Shown here in pieces: positions 1 to 14,441 of a DNA stretch of 64,000 bases. This DNA is from Amaranthus tricolor (taxonomy: Eukaryota > Streptophyta > Magnoliopsida > Caryophyllales > Amaranthaceae), in assembly GCF_026212465.1 (NCBI RefSeq), contig NC_080057.1, forward strand, positions 9,813,398-9,877,397. The letters run 5' to 3'. Under the pieces are notes generated by a model. That model was not told the DNA's origin, did not search any database, and saw nothing but the letters and a program-made list of their open reading frames with translations. The position numbers and the translations under genes are program-made. Within the stretch, counting starts at the first letter, position 1. Each line of letters starts with the position of its first letter.

Positions 1-3000
1 ACGATGAAGAATGAACAAGGATCAATGGTCAATGAAGAATGAACGATGAAGAATGAACAAGGATCAATGGTCAATGACGAATGAACGATGAAGAATGAAC
101 AAGAATCAATGATCAATGAAGAATGAACGATGAAGAATGAACAAGGATCAATGATCAATGACAAATGAACGATGAAGAATGAACAAGGATTAATGATCAA
201 TGAAGAATGAACGATGAAGAATGAACAAGGATCAATGATCAATGAAGAATGAACGATGAAGAATGAACGAGGATCAATGATCAATGAAGAATGAACCATG
301 AAGAATGAACAAGGATCAATGGTCAATGACGAATGAACGATGAAGAATGAACAAGGATCAATGATCAATGAAGAATGAACGATGAAGAATGAACAAGGAT
401 CAATGATCAATGAAGAATGAACGATGAAGAATGAATAAGGATTAATGGTCAATGACGAATGCACGATGAAGAATGAACAAGGATCAATGATCAATTAAGA
501 ATGAACGATGAAGAATGAACAAGGATCAATGATCAATGAAGAATGAACAATGAAGAATGAACAAGGATCAATGCTCAATGGCGAATGAACGACGAAGAAT
601 GAACAAGGATCAATGATCAATGTAGAATGAACGATGAAGAATGAACGAGGATCAATGATCAATGAAGAATGAACCATAAAGAATGAACAAGGATCAATGG
701 TCAATAAAGAATGAACGATGAAGAATGAACAAGGATCATTGGTCAATGACGAAAGAACGATGAAGAATGAACAAGGATCAATGATCAATGACGAATGAAC
801 GAAGAAGAATGAACAAGGATCAATGATCAATGACGAATGAACGATGAAGAATGAACAAGGATCAATGATCAATGAAGAATGAACGATGAAGAATGAACAA
901 GGATCAATGATCAATGACGAATGAACGATGAAGAATGAACAAGGATCAATGATGAATGACGAATGAACGATGAAGAATGAACAAGGATCAATGATCAATA
1001 ACGAATGAACGATGAAGAATGCAAAAGGATCAAAGTTCAATGACGAATGAACGATGAAGAATGAACAAGGATCAATGATCAATGAAGAATGAACGATGAA
1101 GAATGAACAAGGATCAATGATGAATGACGAATGAACGATGAAGAATGAACAAGGATCAATGATCAATAACGAATGAACGATGAAGAATGCAAAAGGATCA
1201 AAGTTCAATGACGAATGAACGATGAAGAATGAACAAGGATCAATGAAGAATGAACAAGGATCAATGATCAATGACGAATGAACGATAAAGAATGAACAAG
1301 GATCAATGGTCAATGGTCAATGAAGAATGAACGATGAAGAATGAACAAGGATCAATGATCTATGAAGAATGAACGATGAAGAATTAACAAGGATCAATGA
1401 TCAATGAAGAATGAACGATGAAGAATGAACAAGGATCATTGATCAATGACAAATGAACGATGAAGAATGAACAAGGATTAATGATCAATGAAGAATGAAC
1501 GATGAAGAATGAACAAGGATCAATGATCAATGAAGAATGAATGATGAACAACGAACAAGGATCAATGATCAATGAAGAATGAACGATGAAGAATGAACAA
1601 GGATCAAAGGTCAATGACGAATGAACGATGAAGAATGAACAAGGATCTATGATCAATGAGGAATGAACGATGAAGAATGAACAAGGATCAATGATCAATG
1701 AAGAATGAACGATGAAGAATGAACAAGGATCAACGATCAATGAAGAATGAACGATGAAGAATGAACAAGGATCAATGAAGAATGAACGATGAAGAATTAA
1801 CAAGGATCAATGACGAATGAAGGATGAAGAATGAACAAGGATCAATGATCAATGACGAATGAACGATGAAGAATGAACAAGGATCAATGATCAATGAAGA
1901 ATGAACGATGAAGAATGAACAAGGATCAATGATCAATGAAGAATGAACGATGAAGAATGCACAAGGATCAATGATCAATGAAGAATGAACGATGAAGAAT
2001 GCACAAGGATCAATGATCGATGAAGAATGAACGATGAAGAATGAACAAGGATCAATGATCAATGACGAATGAACGATGAAGAATGAACAAGGATTAATGG
2101 TAAATGACGAATGAACGATGAAGAATGAACAAGGATCGATGATCAATGAAGAATGAACGATGAACAATGAGCAAGGATCAACGATCAATGAAGAATGAAG
2201 AATGCACGATGAAGAATGAACAAGGATCAATGGTCAATGAAGAATGAACGATGAAGAATGACCAAGGATCAATGGTCAATGACGAATGAACGATGAAGAA
2301 TGAACAAGGATCAATGATCAATGACGAATGAACGATGAAGAATGAACAAGGATCAATGATCAATGAAGAATGAACGATGAAGAATGAACAAGGATTAATA
2401 GTAAATGACGAATGAACGATGAAGAATGAACAAGGATCAATGATCAATGAAGAATGAACGATGAACAATGAACAAGGATCAATGATCAATGAAGAATGCA
2501 CGATGAAGAATGAACAAGGATCAATGGTCAATGAAGAATGAACGATGAAGAATGAACAAGGATCAATGGTCAATGACGAATGAACGATGAAGAATGAACA
2601 AGGATCAATGATCAATGAAGAATGAACGATGAAGAATGAACAAGGATCAATGATCAATGACAAATGAACGATGAAGAATGAACAAGGATTAATGATCAAT
2701 GAAGAATGAACGATGAAGAATGAACAAGGATCAATGATCAATGATGAATGAACGATGAAGAATGAACGAGGATCAATGATCAATGAAGAATGAACCATGA
2801 AGAATGAACAAGGATCAATGGTCAATGACGAATGAACGATGAAGAATGAACAAGGATCAATGATCAATGAAGAATGAACGATGAAGAATGAACAAGGATC
2901 AATGATCAATGAAGAATGAACGATGAAGAATGAATAAGGATTAATGGTCAATGACGAATGCACGATGAAGAATGAACAAGGATCAATGATCAATTAAGAA

Positions 3001-6000
3001 TGAACGATGAAGAATGAACAAGGATCAATGATCAATGAAGAATGAACAATGAAGAATGAACAAGGATCAATGCTCAATGGCGAATGAACGACGAAGAATG
3101 AACAAGGATCAATGATCAATGTAGAATGAACGATGAAGAATGAACGAGGATCAATGATCAATGAAGAATGAACCATAAAGAATGAACAAGGATCAATGGT
3201 CAATGAAGAATGAACGATGAAGAATGAACAAGGATCATTGGTCAATGACGAAAGAACGATGAAGAATGAACAAGGATCAATGATCAATGACGAATGAACG
3301 AAGAAGAATGAACAAGGATCAATGATCAATGACGAATGAACGATGAAGAATGAACAAGGATCAATGATCAATGATGAATGAACGATGAAGAATGCACAAG
3401 GATCAATGATCAATGACGAATGAACGATGAAGAATTTACAAGGATCAAAGAAGAATAAACGATGAAGAATGAACAAGGATCAATGATCAATGACGAATGA
3501 ACGATAAAGAATGAACAAGGATAAATGGCCAATGGTCAATGAAGAATGAACGATGAAGAATGAACAAGGATCAATGATCTATGAAGAATGAACGATGAAG
3601 AATGAACAAGGATCAATGATCAATGAAGAATGAACGATGAAGAATGAACAAGGATCAATGATCAATGACAAATGAACGATGAAGAATGAACAAGGGTCAA
3701 TGAAGAATGAAGAATGAACGATGAAGAATGAACAAGGATCAATGATCAATGAAGAATGAACGATGAAGAATGAACAAGGATCAAAGGTCAATGACGAATG
3801 AACGATGAAGAATGATCAAGGATCAATGATCAATGAAGAATGAACGATGAAGAATGAACGAGGATCAACGATCAATGAAGAATGAACGATGAAGAATGAA
3901 CAAGGATCAATGAAGAATGAACGATGAAGAATGAACAAGGATCAATGATCAATGATCAATGAAGAATGAACGATGAAGAATTAACAAGGATCAATGCTCA
4001 ATGAAGAATGAAGGATGAAGAATGAACAAGGATCAATGATCAATGAAGAATGAATGATGAAGAATGAACAAGGATCAATGATCAATGAAGAATCAACGAT
4101 GAAGAATGAACAAGGATCAATGATCAATGGCGACTGAACGACGAAGAATGAACAAGGATCAATGATCAATGTAGAATGAACGATGAAGAATGAACGAGGA
4201 TCAATGATCAATGAAGAATGAACCATAAAGAATGAACAAGGATCAATGGTCAATGAAGAATGAACGATGAAGAATGAACAAGGATCATTGGTCAATGACG
4301 AAAGAACGATGAAGAATGAACAAGGATCAATGATCAATGACGAATGAACGATGAAGAATGAACAAGGATCAATGATCAATGACGAATGAACGATGAAGAA
4401 TGAACAAGGATCAATGATCAATGATGAATGAACGATGAAGAATGCACAAGGATCAATGATCAATGACGAATGAACGATGAAGAATGAACAAGGATCAAAG
4501 AAGAATGAACGATGAAGAATGAACAAGGATCAATGATCAATGAAGAATGAACGATGAAGAATGAACAAGGATCAACGATCAATGAAGAATGAACGATGAA
4601 GAATGAACAAGGATCAATGAAGAATGAACGATGAAGAATGAACAAGGATCAATGATCAATGATCAATGAAGAATGAACGATGAAGAATGAACAAGGATTA
4701 ATAGTAAATGACGAATGAACGATGAAGAATGAACAAGGATCAATGATCAATGAAGAATGAACGATGAACAATGAACAAGGATCAATGATCAATGAAGAAT
4801 GCACGATGAAGAATGAACAAGGATCAATGGTCAATGAAGAATGAACGATGAAGAATGAACAAGGATCAATGGTCAATGACGAATGAACGATGAAGAATGA
4901 ACAAGGATCAATGATCAATGAAGAATGAACGATGAAGAATGAACAAGGATCAATGATCAATGACAAATGAACGATGAAGAATGAACAAGGATTAATGATC
5001 AATGAAGAATGAACGATGAAGAATGAACAAGGATCAATGATCAATGATGAATGAACGATGAAGAATGAACGAGGATCAATGATCAATGAAGAATGAACCA
5101 TGAAGAATGAACAAGGATCAATGGTCAATGACGAATGAACGATGAAGAATGAACAAGGATCAATGATCAATGAAGAATGAACGATGAAGAATGAACAAGG
5201 ATCAATGATCTATGAAGAATGAACGATGAAGAATTAACAAGGATCAATGATCAATGAAGAATGAACGATGAAGAATGAACAAGGATCATTGATCAATGAC
5301 AAATGAACGATGAAGAATGAACAAGGATTAATGATCAATGAAGAATGAACGATGAAGAATGAACAAGGATCAATGATCAATGAAGAATGAATGATGAACA
5401 ACGAACAAGGATCAATGATCAATGAAGAATGAACGATGAAGAATGAACAAGGATCAAAGGTCAATGACGAATGAACGATGAAGAATGAACAAGGATCTAT
5501 GATCAATGAGGAATGAACGATGAAGAATGAACAAGGATCAATGATCAATGAAGAATGAACGATGAAGAATGAACAAGGATCAACGATCAATGAAGAATGA
5601 ACGATGAAGAATGAACAAGGATCAATGAAGAATGAACGATGAAGAATTAACAAGGATCAATGACGAATGAAGGATGAAGAATGAACAAGGATCAATGATC
5701 AATGACGAATGAACGATGAAGAATGAACAAGGATCAATGATCAATGAAGAATGAACGATGAAGAATGAACAAGGATCAATGATCAATGAAGAATGAACGA
5801 TGAAGAATGCACAAGGATCAATGATCAATGAAGAATGAACGATGAAGAATGCACAAGGATCAATGATCGATGAAGAATGAACGATGAAGAATGAACAAGG
5901 ATCAATGATCAATGACGAATGAACGATGAAGAATGAACAAGGATTAATGGTAAATGACGAATGAACGATGAAGAATGAACAAGGATCGATGATCAATGAA

Positions 6001-9000
6001 GAATGAACGATGAACAATGAGCAAGGATCAACGATCAATGAAGAATGAAGAATGCACGATGAAGAATGAACAAGGATCAATGGTCAATGAAGAATGAACG
6101 ATGAAGAATGACCAAGGATCAATGGTCAATGACGAATGAACGATGAAGAATGAACAAGGATCAATGATCAATGACGAATGAACGATGAAGAATGAACAAG
6201 GATCAATGATCAATGAAGAATGAACGATGAAGAATGAACAAGGATTAATAGTAAATGACGAATGAACGATGAAGAATGAACAAGGATCAATGATCAATGA
6301 AGAATGAACGATGAACAATGAACAAGGATCAATGATCAATGAAGAATGCACGATGAAGAATGAACAAGGATCAATGGTCAATGAAGAATGAACGATGAAG
6401 AATGAACAAGGATCAATGGTCAATGACGAATGAACGATGAAGAATGAACAAGGATCAATGATCAATGAAGAATGAACGATGAAGAATGAACAAGGATCAA
6501 TGATCAATGACAAATGAACGATGAAGAATGAACAAGGATTAATGATCAATGAAGAATGAACGATGAAGAATGAACAAGGATCAATGATCAATGATGAATG
6601 AACGATGAAGAATGAACGAGGATCAATGATCAATGAAGAATGAACCATGAAGAATGAACAAGGATCAATGGTCAATGACGAATGAACGATGAAGAATGAA
6701 CAAGGATCAATGATCAATGAAGAATGAACGATGAAGAATGAACAAGGATCAATGATCAATGAAGAATGAACGATGAAGAATGAATAAGGATTAATGGTCA
6801 ATGACGAATGCACGATGAAGAATGAACAAGGATCAATGATCAATTAAGAATGAACGATGAAGAATGAACAAGGATCAATGATCAATGAAGAATGAACAAT
6901 GAAGAATGAACAAGGATCAATGCTCAATGGCGAATGAACGACGAAGAATGAACAAGGATCAATGATCAATGTAGAATGAACGATGAAGAATGAACGAGGA
7001 TCAATGATCAATGAAGAATGAACCATAAAGAATGAACAAGGATCAATGGTCAATGAAGAATGAACGATGAAGAATGAACAAGGATCATTGGTCAATGACG
7101 AAAGAACGATGAAGAATGAACAAGGATCAATGATCAATGACGAATGAACGAAGAAGAATGAACAAGGATCAATGATCAATGACGAATGAACGATGAAGAA
7201 TGAACAAGGATCAATGATCAATGATGAATGAACGATGAAGAATGCACAAGGATCAATGATCAATGACGAATGAACGATGAAGAATTTACAAGGATCAAAG
7301 AAGAATAAACGATGAAGAATGAACAAGGATCAATGATCAATGACGAATGAACGATAAAGAATGAACAAGGATAAATGGCCAATGGTCAATGAAGAATGAA
7401 CGATGAAGAATGAACAAGGATCAATGATCTATGAAGAATGAACGATGAAGAATGAACAAGGATCAATGATCAATGAAGAATGAACGATGAAGAATGAACA
7501 AGGATCAATGATCAATGACAAATGAACGATGAAGAATGAACAAGGGTCAATGAAGAATGAAGAATGAACGATGAAGAATGAACAAGGATCAATGATCAAT
7601 GAAGAATGAACGATGAAGAATGAACAAGGATCAAAGGTCAATGACGAATGAACGATGAAGAATGATCAAGGATCAATGATCAATGAAGAATGAACGATGA
7701 AGAATGAACGAGGATCAACGATCAATGAAGAATGAACGATGAAGAATGAACAAGGATCAATGAAGAATGAACGATGAAGAATGAACAAGGATCAATGATC
7801 AATGATCAATGAAGAATGAACGATGAAGAATTAACAAGGATCAATGCTCAATGAAGAATGAAGGATGAAGAATGAACAAGGATCAATGATCAATGAAGAA
7901 TGAATGATGAAGAATGAACAAGGATCAATGATCAATGAAGAATCAACGATGAAGAATGAACAAGGATCAATGATCAATGGCGACTGAACGACGAAGAATG
8001 AACAAGGATCAATGATCAATGTAGAATGAACGATGAAGAATGAACGAGGATCAATGATCAATGAAGAATGAACCATAAAGAATGAACAAGGATCAATGGT
8101 CAATGAAGAATGAACGATGAAGAATGAACAAGGATCATTGGTCAATGACGAAAGAACGATGAAGAATGAACAAGGATCAATGATCAATGACGAATGAACG
8201 ATGAAGAATGAACAAGGATCAATGATCAATGACGAATGAACGATGAAGAATGAACAAGGATCAATGATCAATGATGAATGAACGATGAAGAATGCACAAG
8301 GATCAATGATCAATGACGAATGAACGATGAAGAATGAACAAGGATCAAAGAAGAATGAACGATGAAGAATGAACAAGGATCAATGATCAATGAAGAATGA
8401 ACGATGAAGAATGAACAAGGATCAACGATCAATGAAGAATGAACGATGAAGAATGAACAAGGATCAATGAAGAATGAACGATGAAGAATGAACAAGGATC
8501 AATGATCAATGATCAATGAAGAATGAACGATGAAGAATGAACAAGGATTAATAGTAAATGACGAATGAACGATGAAGAATGAACAAGGATCAATGATCAA
8601 TGAAGAATGAACGATGAACAATGAACAAGGATCAATGATCAATGAAGAATGCACGATGAAGAATGAACAAGGATCAATGGTCAATGAAGAATGAACGATG
8701 AAGAATGAACAAGGATCAATGGTCAATGACGAATGAACGATGAAGAATGAACAAGGATCAATGATCAATGAAGAATGAACGATGAAGAATGAACAAGGAT
8801 CAATGATCAATGACAAATGAACGATGAAGAATGAACAAGGATTAATGATCAATGAAGAATGAACGATGAAGAATGAACAAGGATCAATGATCAATGATGA
8901 ATGAACGATGAAGAATGAACGAGGATCAATGATCAATGAAGAATGAACCATGAAGAATGAACAAGGATCAATGGTCAATGACGAATGAACGATGAAGAAT

Positions 9001-12000
9001 GAACAAGGATCAATGATCAATGAAGAATGAACGATGAAGAATGAACAAGGATCAATGATCAATGAAGAATGAACGATGAAGAATGAATAAGGATTAATGG
9101 TCAATGACGAATGCACGATGAAGAATGAACAAGGATCAATGATCAATTAAGAATGAACGATGAAGAATGAACAAGGATCAATGATCAATGAAGAATGAAC
9201 AATGAAGAATGAACAAGGATCAATGCTCAATGGCGAATGAACGACGAAGAATGAACAAGGATCAATGATCAATGTAGAATGAACGATGAAGAATGAACGA
9301 GGATCAATGATCAATGAAGAATGAACCATAAAGAATGAACAAGGATCAATGGTCAATGAAGAATGAACGATGAAGAATGAACAAGGATCATTGGTCAATG
9401 ACGAAAGAACGATGAAGAATGAACAAGGATCAATAATCAATGACGAATGAACGAAGAAGAATGAACAAGGATCAATGATCAATGACGAATGAACGATGAA
9501 GAATGAACAAGGATCAATGATCAATGATGAATGAACGATGAAGAATGCACAAGGATCAATGATCAATGACGAATGAACGATGAAGAATTTACAAGGATCA
9601 AAGAAGAATAAACGATGAAGAATGAACAAGGATCAATGATCAATGACGAATGAACGATAAAGAATGAACAAGGATAAATGGCCAATGGTCAATGAAGAAT
9701 GAACGATGAAGAATGAACAAGGATCAATGATCTATGAAGAATGAACGATGAAGAATGAACAAGGATCAATGATCAATGAAGAATGAACGATGAAGAATGA
9801 ACAAGGATCAATGATCAATGACAAATGTACGATGAAGAATGAACAAGGGTCAATGAAGAATGAAGAATGAACGATGAAGAATGAACAAGGATCAATGATC
9901 AATGAAGAATGAACGATGAAGAATGAACAAGGATCAAAGGTCAATGACGAATGAACGATGAAGAATGATCAAGGATCAATGATCAATGAAGAATGAACGA
10001 TGAAGAATGAACGAGGATCAACGATCAATGAAGAATGAACGATGAAGAATGAACAAGGATCAATGAAGAATGAACGATGAAGAATGAACAAGGATCAATG
10101 ATCAATGATCAATGAAGAATGAACGATGAAGAATTAACAAGGATCAATGCTCAATGAAGAATGAAGGATGAAGAATGAACAAGGATCAATGATCAATGAA
10201 GAATGAATGATGAAGAATGAACAAGGATCAATGATCAATGAAGAATCAACGATGAAGAATGAACAAGGATCAATGATCAATGGCGACTGAACGACGAAGA
10301 ATGAACAAGGATCAATGATCAATGTAGAATGAACGATGAAGAATGAACGAGGATCAATGATCAATGAAGAATGAACCATAAAGAATGAACAAGGATCAAT
10401 GGTCAATGAAGAATGAATGATGAAGAATGAACAAGGATCATTGGTCAATGACGAAAGAACGATGAAGAATGAACAAGGATCAATGATCAATGACGAATGA
10501 ACGATGAAGAATGAACAAGGATCAATGATCAATGACGAATGAACGATGAAGAATGAACAAGGATCAATGATCAATGATGAATGAACGATGAAGAATGCAC
10601 AAGGATCAATGATCAATGACGAATGAACGATGAAGAATGAACAAGGATCAAAGAAGAATGAACGATGAAGAATGAACAAGGATCAATGATCAATGAAGAA
10701 TGAACGATGAAGAATGAACAAGGATCAACGATCAATGAAGAATGAACGATGAAGAATGAACAAGGATCAATGAAGAATGAACGATGAAGAATGAACAAGG
10801 ATCAATGATCAATGATCAATGAAGAATGAACGATGAAGAATTAACAAGGATCAATGATCAATGAAGAATGAACGATGAAGAATGAATAAGGATTAATGGT
10901 CAATGACGAATGCACGATGAAGAATGAACAAGGATCAATGATCAATTAAGAATGAACGATGAAGAATGAACAAGGATCAATGATCAATGAAGAATGAACA
11001 ATGAAGAATGAACAAGGATCAATGCTCAATGGCGAATGAACGACGAAGAATGAACAAGGATCAATGATCAATGTAGAATGAACGATGAAGAATGAACGAG
11101 GATCAATGATCAATGAAGAATGAACCATAAAGAATGAACAAGGATCAATGGTCAATGAAGAATGAACGATGAAGAATGAACAAGGATCATTGGTCAATGA
11201 CGAAAGAACGATGAAGAATGAACAAGGATCAATAATCAATGACGAATGAACGAAGAAGAATGAACAAGGATCAATGATCAATGACGAATGAACGATGAAG
11301 AATGAACAAGGATCAATGATCAATGATGAATGAACGATGAAGAATGCACAAGGATCAATGATCAATGACGAATGAACGATGAAGAATTTACAAGGATCAA
11401 AGAAGAATAAACGATGAAGAATGAACAAGGATCAATGATCAATGACGAATGAACGATAAAGAATGAACAAGGATAAATGGCCAATGGTCAATGAAGAATG
11501 AACGATGAAGAATGAACAAGGATCAATGATCTATGAAGAATGAACGATGAAGAATGAACAAGGATCAATGATCAATGAAGAATGAACGATGAAGAATGAA
11601 CAAGGATCAATGATCAATGACAAATGTACGATGAAGAATGAACAAGGGTCAATGAAGAATGAAGAATGAACGATGAAGAATGAACAAGGATCAATGATCA
11701 ATGAAGAATGAACGATGAAGAATGAACAAGGATCAAAGGTCAATGACGAATGAACGATGAAGAATGATCAAGGATCAATGATCAATGAAGAATGAACGAT
11801 GAAGAATGAACGAGGATCAACGATCAATGAAGAATGAACGATGAAGAATGAACAAGGATCAATGAAGAATGAACGATGAAGAATGAACAAGGATCAATGA
11901 TCAATGATCAATGAAGAATGAACGATGAAGAATTAACAAGGATCAATGCTCAATGAAGAATGAAGGATGAAGAATGAACAAGGATCAATGATCAATGAAG

Positions 12001-14441
12001 AATGAATGATGAAGAATGAACAAGGATCAATGATCAATGAAGAATCAACGATGAAGAATGAACAAGGATCAATGATCAATGGCGACTGAACGACGAAGAA
12101 TGAACAAGGATCAATGATCAATGTAGAATGAACGATGAAGAATGAACGAGGATCAATGATCAATGAAGAATGAACCATAAAGAATGAACAAGGATCAATG
12201 GTCAATGAAGAATGAATGATGAAGAATGAACAAGGATCATTGGTCAATGACGAAAGAACGATGAAGAATGAACAAGGATCAATGATCAATGACGAATGAA
12301 CGATGAAGAATGAACAAGGATCAATGATCAATGACGAATGAACGATGAAGAATGAACAAGGATCAATGATCAATGATGAATGAACGATGAAGAATGCACA
12401 AGGATCAATGATCAATGACGAATGAACGATGAAGAATGAACAAGGATCAAAGAAGAATGAACGATGAAGAATGAACAAGGATCAATGATCAATGAAGAAT
12501 GAACGATGAAGAATGAACAAGGATCAACGATCAATGAAGAATGAACGATGAAGAATGAACAAGGATCAATGAAGAATGAACGATGAAGAATGAACAAGGA
12601 TCAATGATCAATGATCAATGAAGAATGAACGATGAAGAATTAACAAGGATCAATGCTCAATGAAGAATGAAGGATGAAGAATGAACAAGGATCAATGATC
12701 AATGAAGAATGAATGATGAAGAATGAACAAGGATCAATGATCAATGAAGAATGAACGATGAAGAATGAACAAGGATCAATGATCAATGACGAATGAACGA
12801 TGAAGAATGAACAAGGATTAAAGGTAAATGACGAATGAACGATGAAGAATGAACAAGGATCAATGATCAATGAAGAATGAATGATAAACAATGAACAAGG
12901 ATCAATGATCAATGAAGAATGAACGATGAAGAATGAACAAGGATCAAAGGTCAATGACGAATGAACGATGAAGAATGAACAAGGATCTATGATCAATGAG
13001 GAATGAACGATGAAGAATGCACAAGGATCAATGATCGATGAAGATTGAACGATGAAGAATGAACAAGGATCAATGATCACTGACGAATGAACGATGAAGA
13101 ATGAACAAGGATTAATAGTAAATGACGAATGAACGATGAAGAATGAACAAGGATCAATGATCAATGAAGAATGAACGATGAACAATGAACAAGGATCAAT
13201 GATCAATGAAGAATGCACGATGAAGAATGAACAAGGATCAATGGTCAATGAAGAATGAACGATGAAGAATGAACAAGGATCAATGGTCAATGACGAATGA
13301 ACGATGAAGAATGAACAAGGATCAATGATCAATGAAGAATGAACGATGAAGAATGAACAAGGATCATCGATCAATGACAAATGAACGATGAAGAATGAAC
13401 AAGGATTAATGATCAATGAAGAATGAACGATGAAGAATGAACAAGGATCAATGATCAATGAAGAATGAACGATGAAGAATGAACAAGGATCAAAGGTCAA
13501 TGACGAATGAACGATGAAGAATGAACAAGTATCAATGATCAATGAAGAATGAACGATGAAGAATGAACAAGGATCAAAGGTCAATGACGAATGAACGATG
13601 AAGAATGATCAAGGATCAATGATCAATGAAGAATGAACGATGAAGAATGAACGAGGATCAACGATCAATGAAGAATGAACAATGAAGAATGAACAAGGAT
13701 CAATGAAGAATGAACGATGAAGAATGAACAAGGATCAATGATCAATGATCAATGAAGAATGAACGATGAAGAATTAACAAGGATCAATGCTCAATGAAGA
13801 ATGAAGGATGAAGAATGAACAAGGATCAATGATCAATGAAGAATGAATGATGAAGAATGAACAAGGATCAATGATCAATGAAGAATCAACGATGAAGAAT
13901 GAACAAGGATCAATGATCAATGGCGACTGAACGACGAAGAATGAACAAGGATCAATGATCAATGTAGAATGAACGATGAAGAATGAACGAGGATCAATGA
14001 TCAATGAAGAATGAACCATAAAGAATGAACAAGGATCAATGGTCAATGAAGAATGAACGATGAAGAATGAACAAGGATCATTGGTCAATGACGAAAGAAC
14101 GATGAAGAATGAACAAGGATCAATGATCAATGACGAATGAACGATGAAGAATGAACAAGGATCAATGATCAATGACGAATGAACGATGAAGAATGAACAA
14201 GGATCAATGATCAATGATGAATGAACGATGAAGAATGCACAAGGATCAATGATCAATGACGAATGAACGATGAAGAATGAACAAGGATCAAAGAAGAATG
14301 AACGATGAAGAATGAACAAGGATCAATGATCAATGAAGAATGAACGATGAAGAATGAACAAGGATCAACGATCAATGAAGAATGAACGATGAAAAATGAA
14401 CAAGGATCAATGAAGAATGAACGATGAAGAATGAACAAGGA
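1..14441. repeat. Block-duplication domain I of the satellite
   Basis: A block of about 1.65 kb recurs with the same private mutations. The rare variant CAATTAAG marks its start at 492, 2991, 6841, 9144 and 10943 (spacings 2499, 3850, 2303 and 1799, or 357, 550, 329 and 257 heptamers). Full blocks are about 2991-4648, 6841-8498, 9144-10801 and 10943-12600. A partial copy starts at 492 and another covers about 13600-14441. The 3850-bp shift covers a longer unit: about 1325-5175 matches about 5175-9025. Copies share point mutations such as GAATTAAC and the AATGATC duplication near 3950, so they arose by copying rather than independent drift. Block edges are approximate. Confidence 0.85.
206..247 (+). 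repeat. Reference 42-bp satellite monomer
   Basis: A clean consensus monomer used here to define phase: heptamers start at 206, 213, 220, 227, 234 and 241. The fifth heptamer overlaps the TGATCA palindrome. The phase choice is arbitrary; the heptamer register is not, because gains and losses elsewhere occur in steps of 7. Confidence 0.9.
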
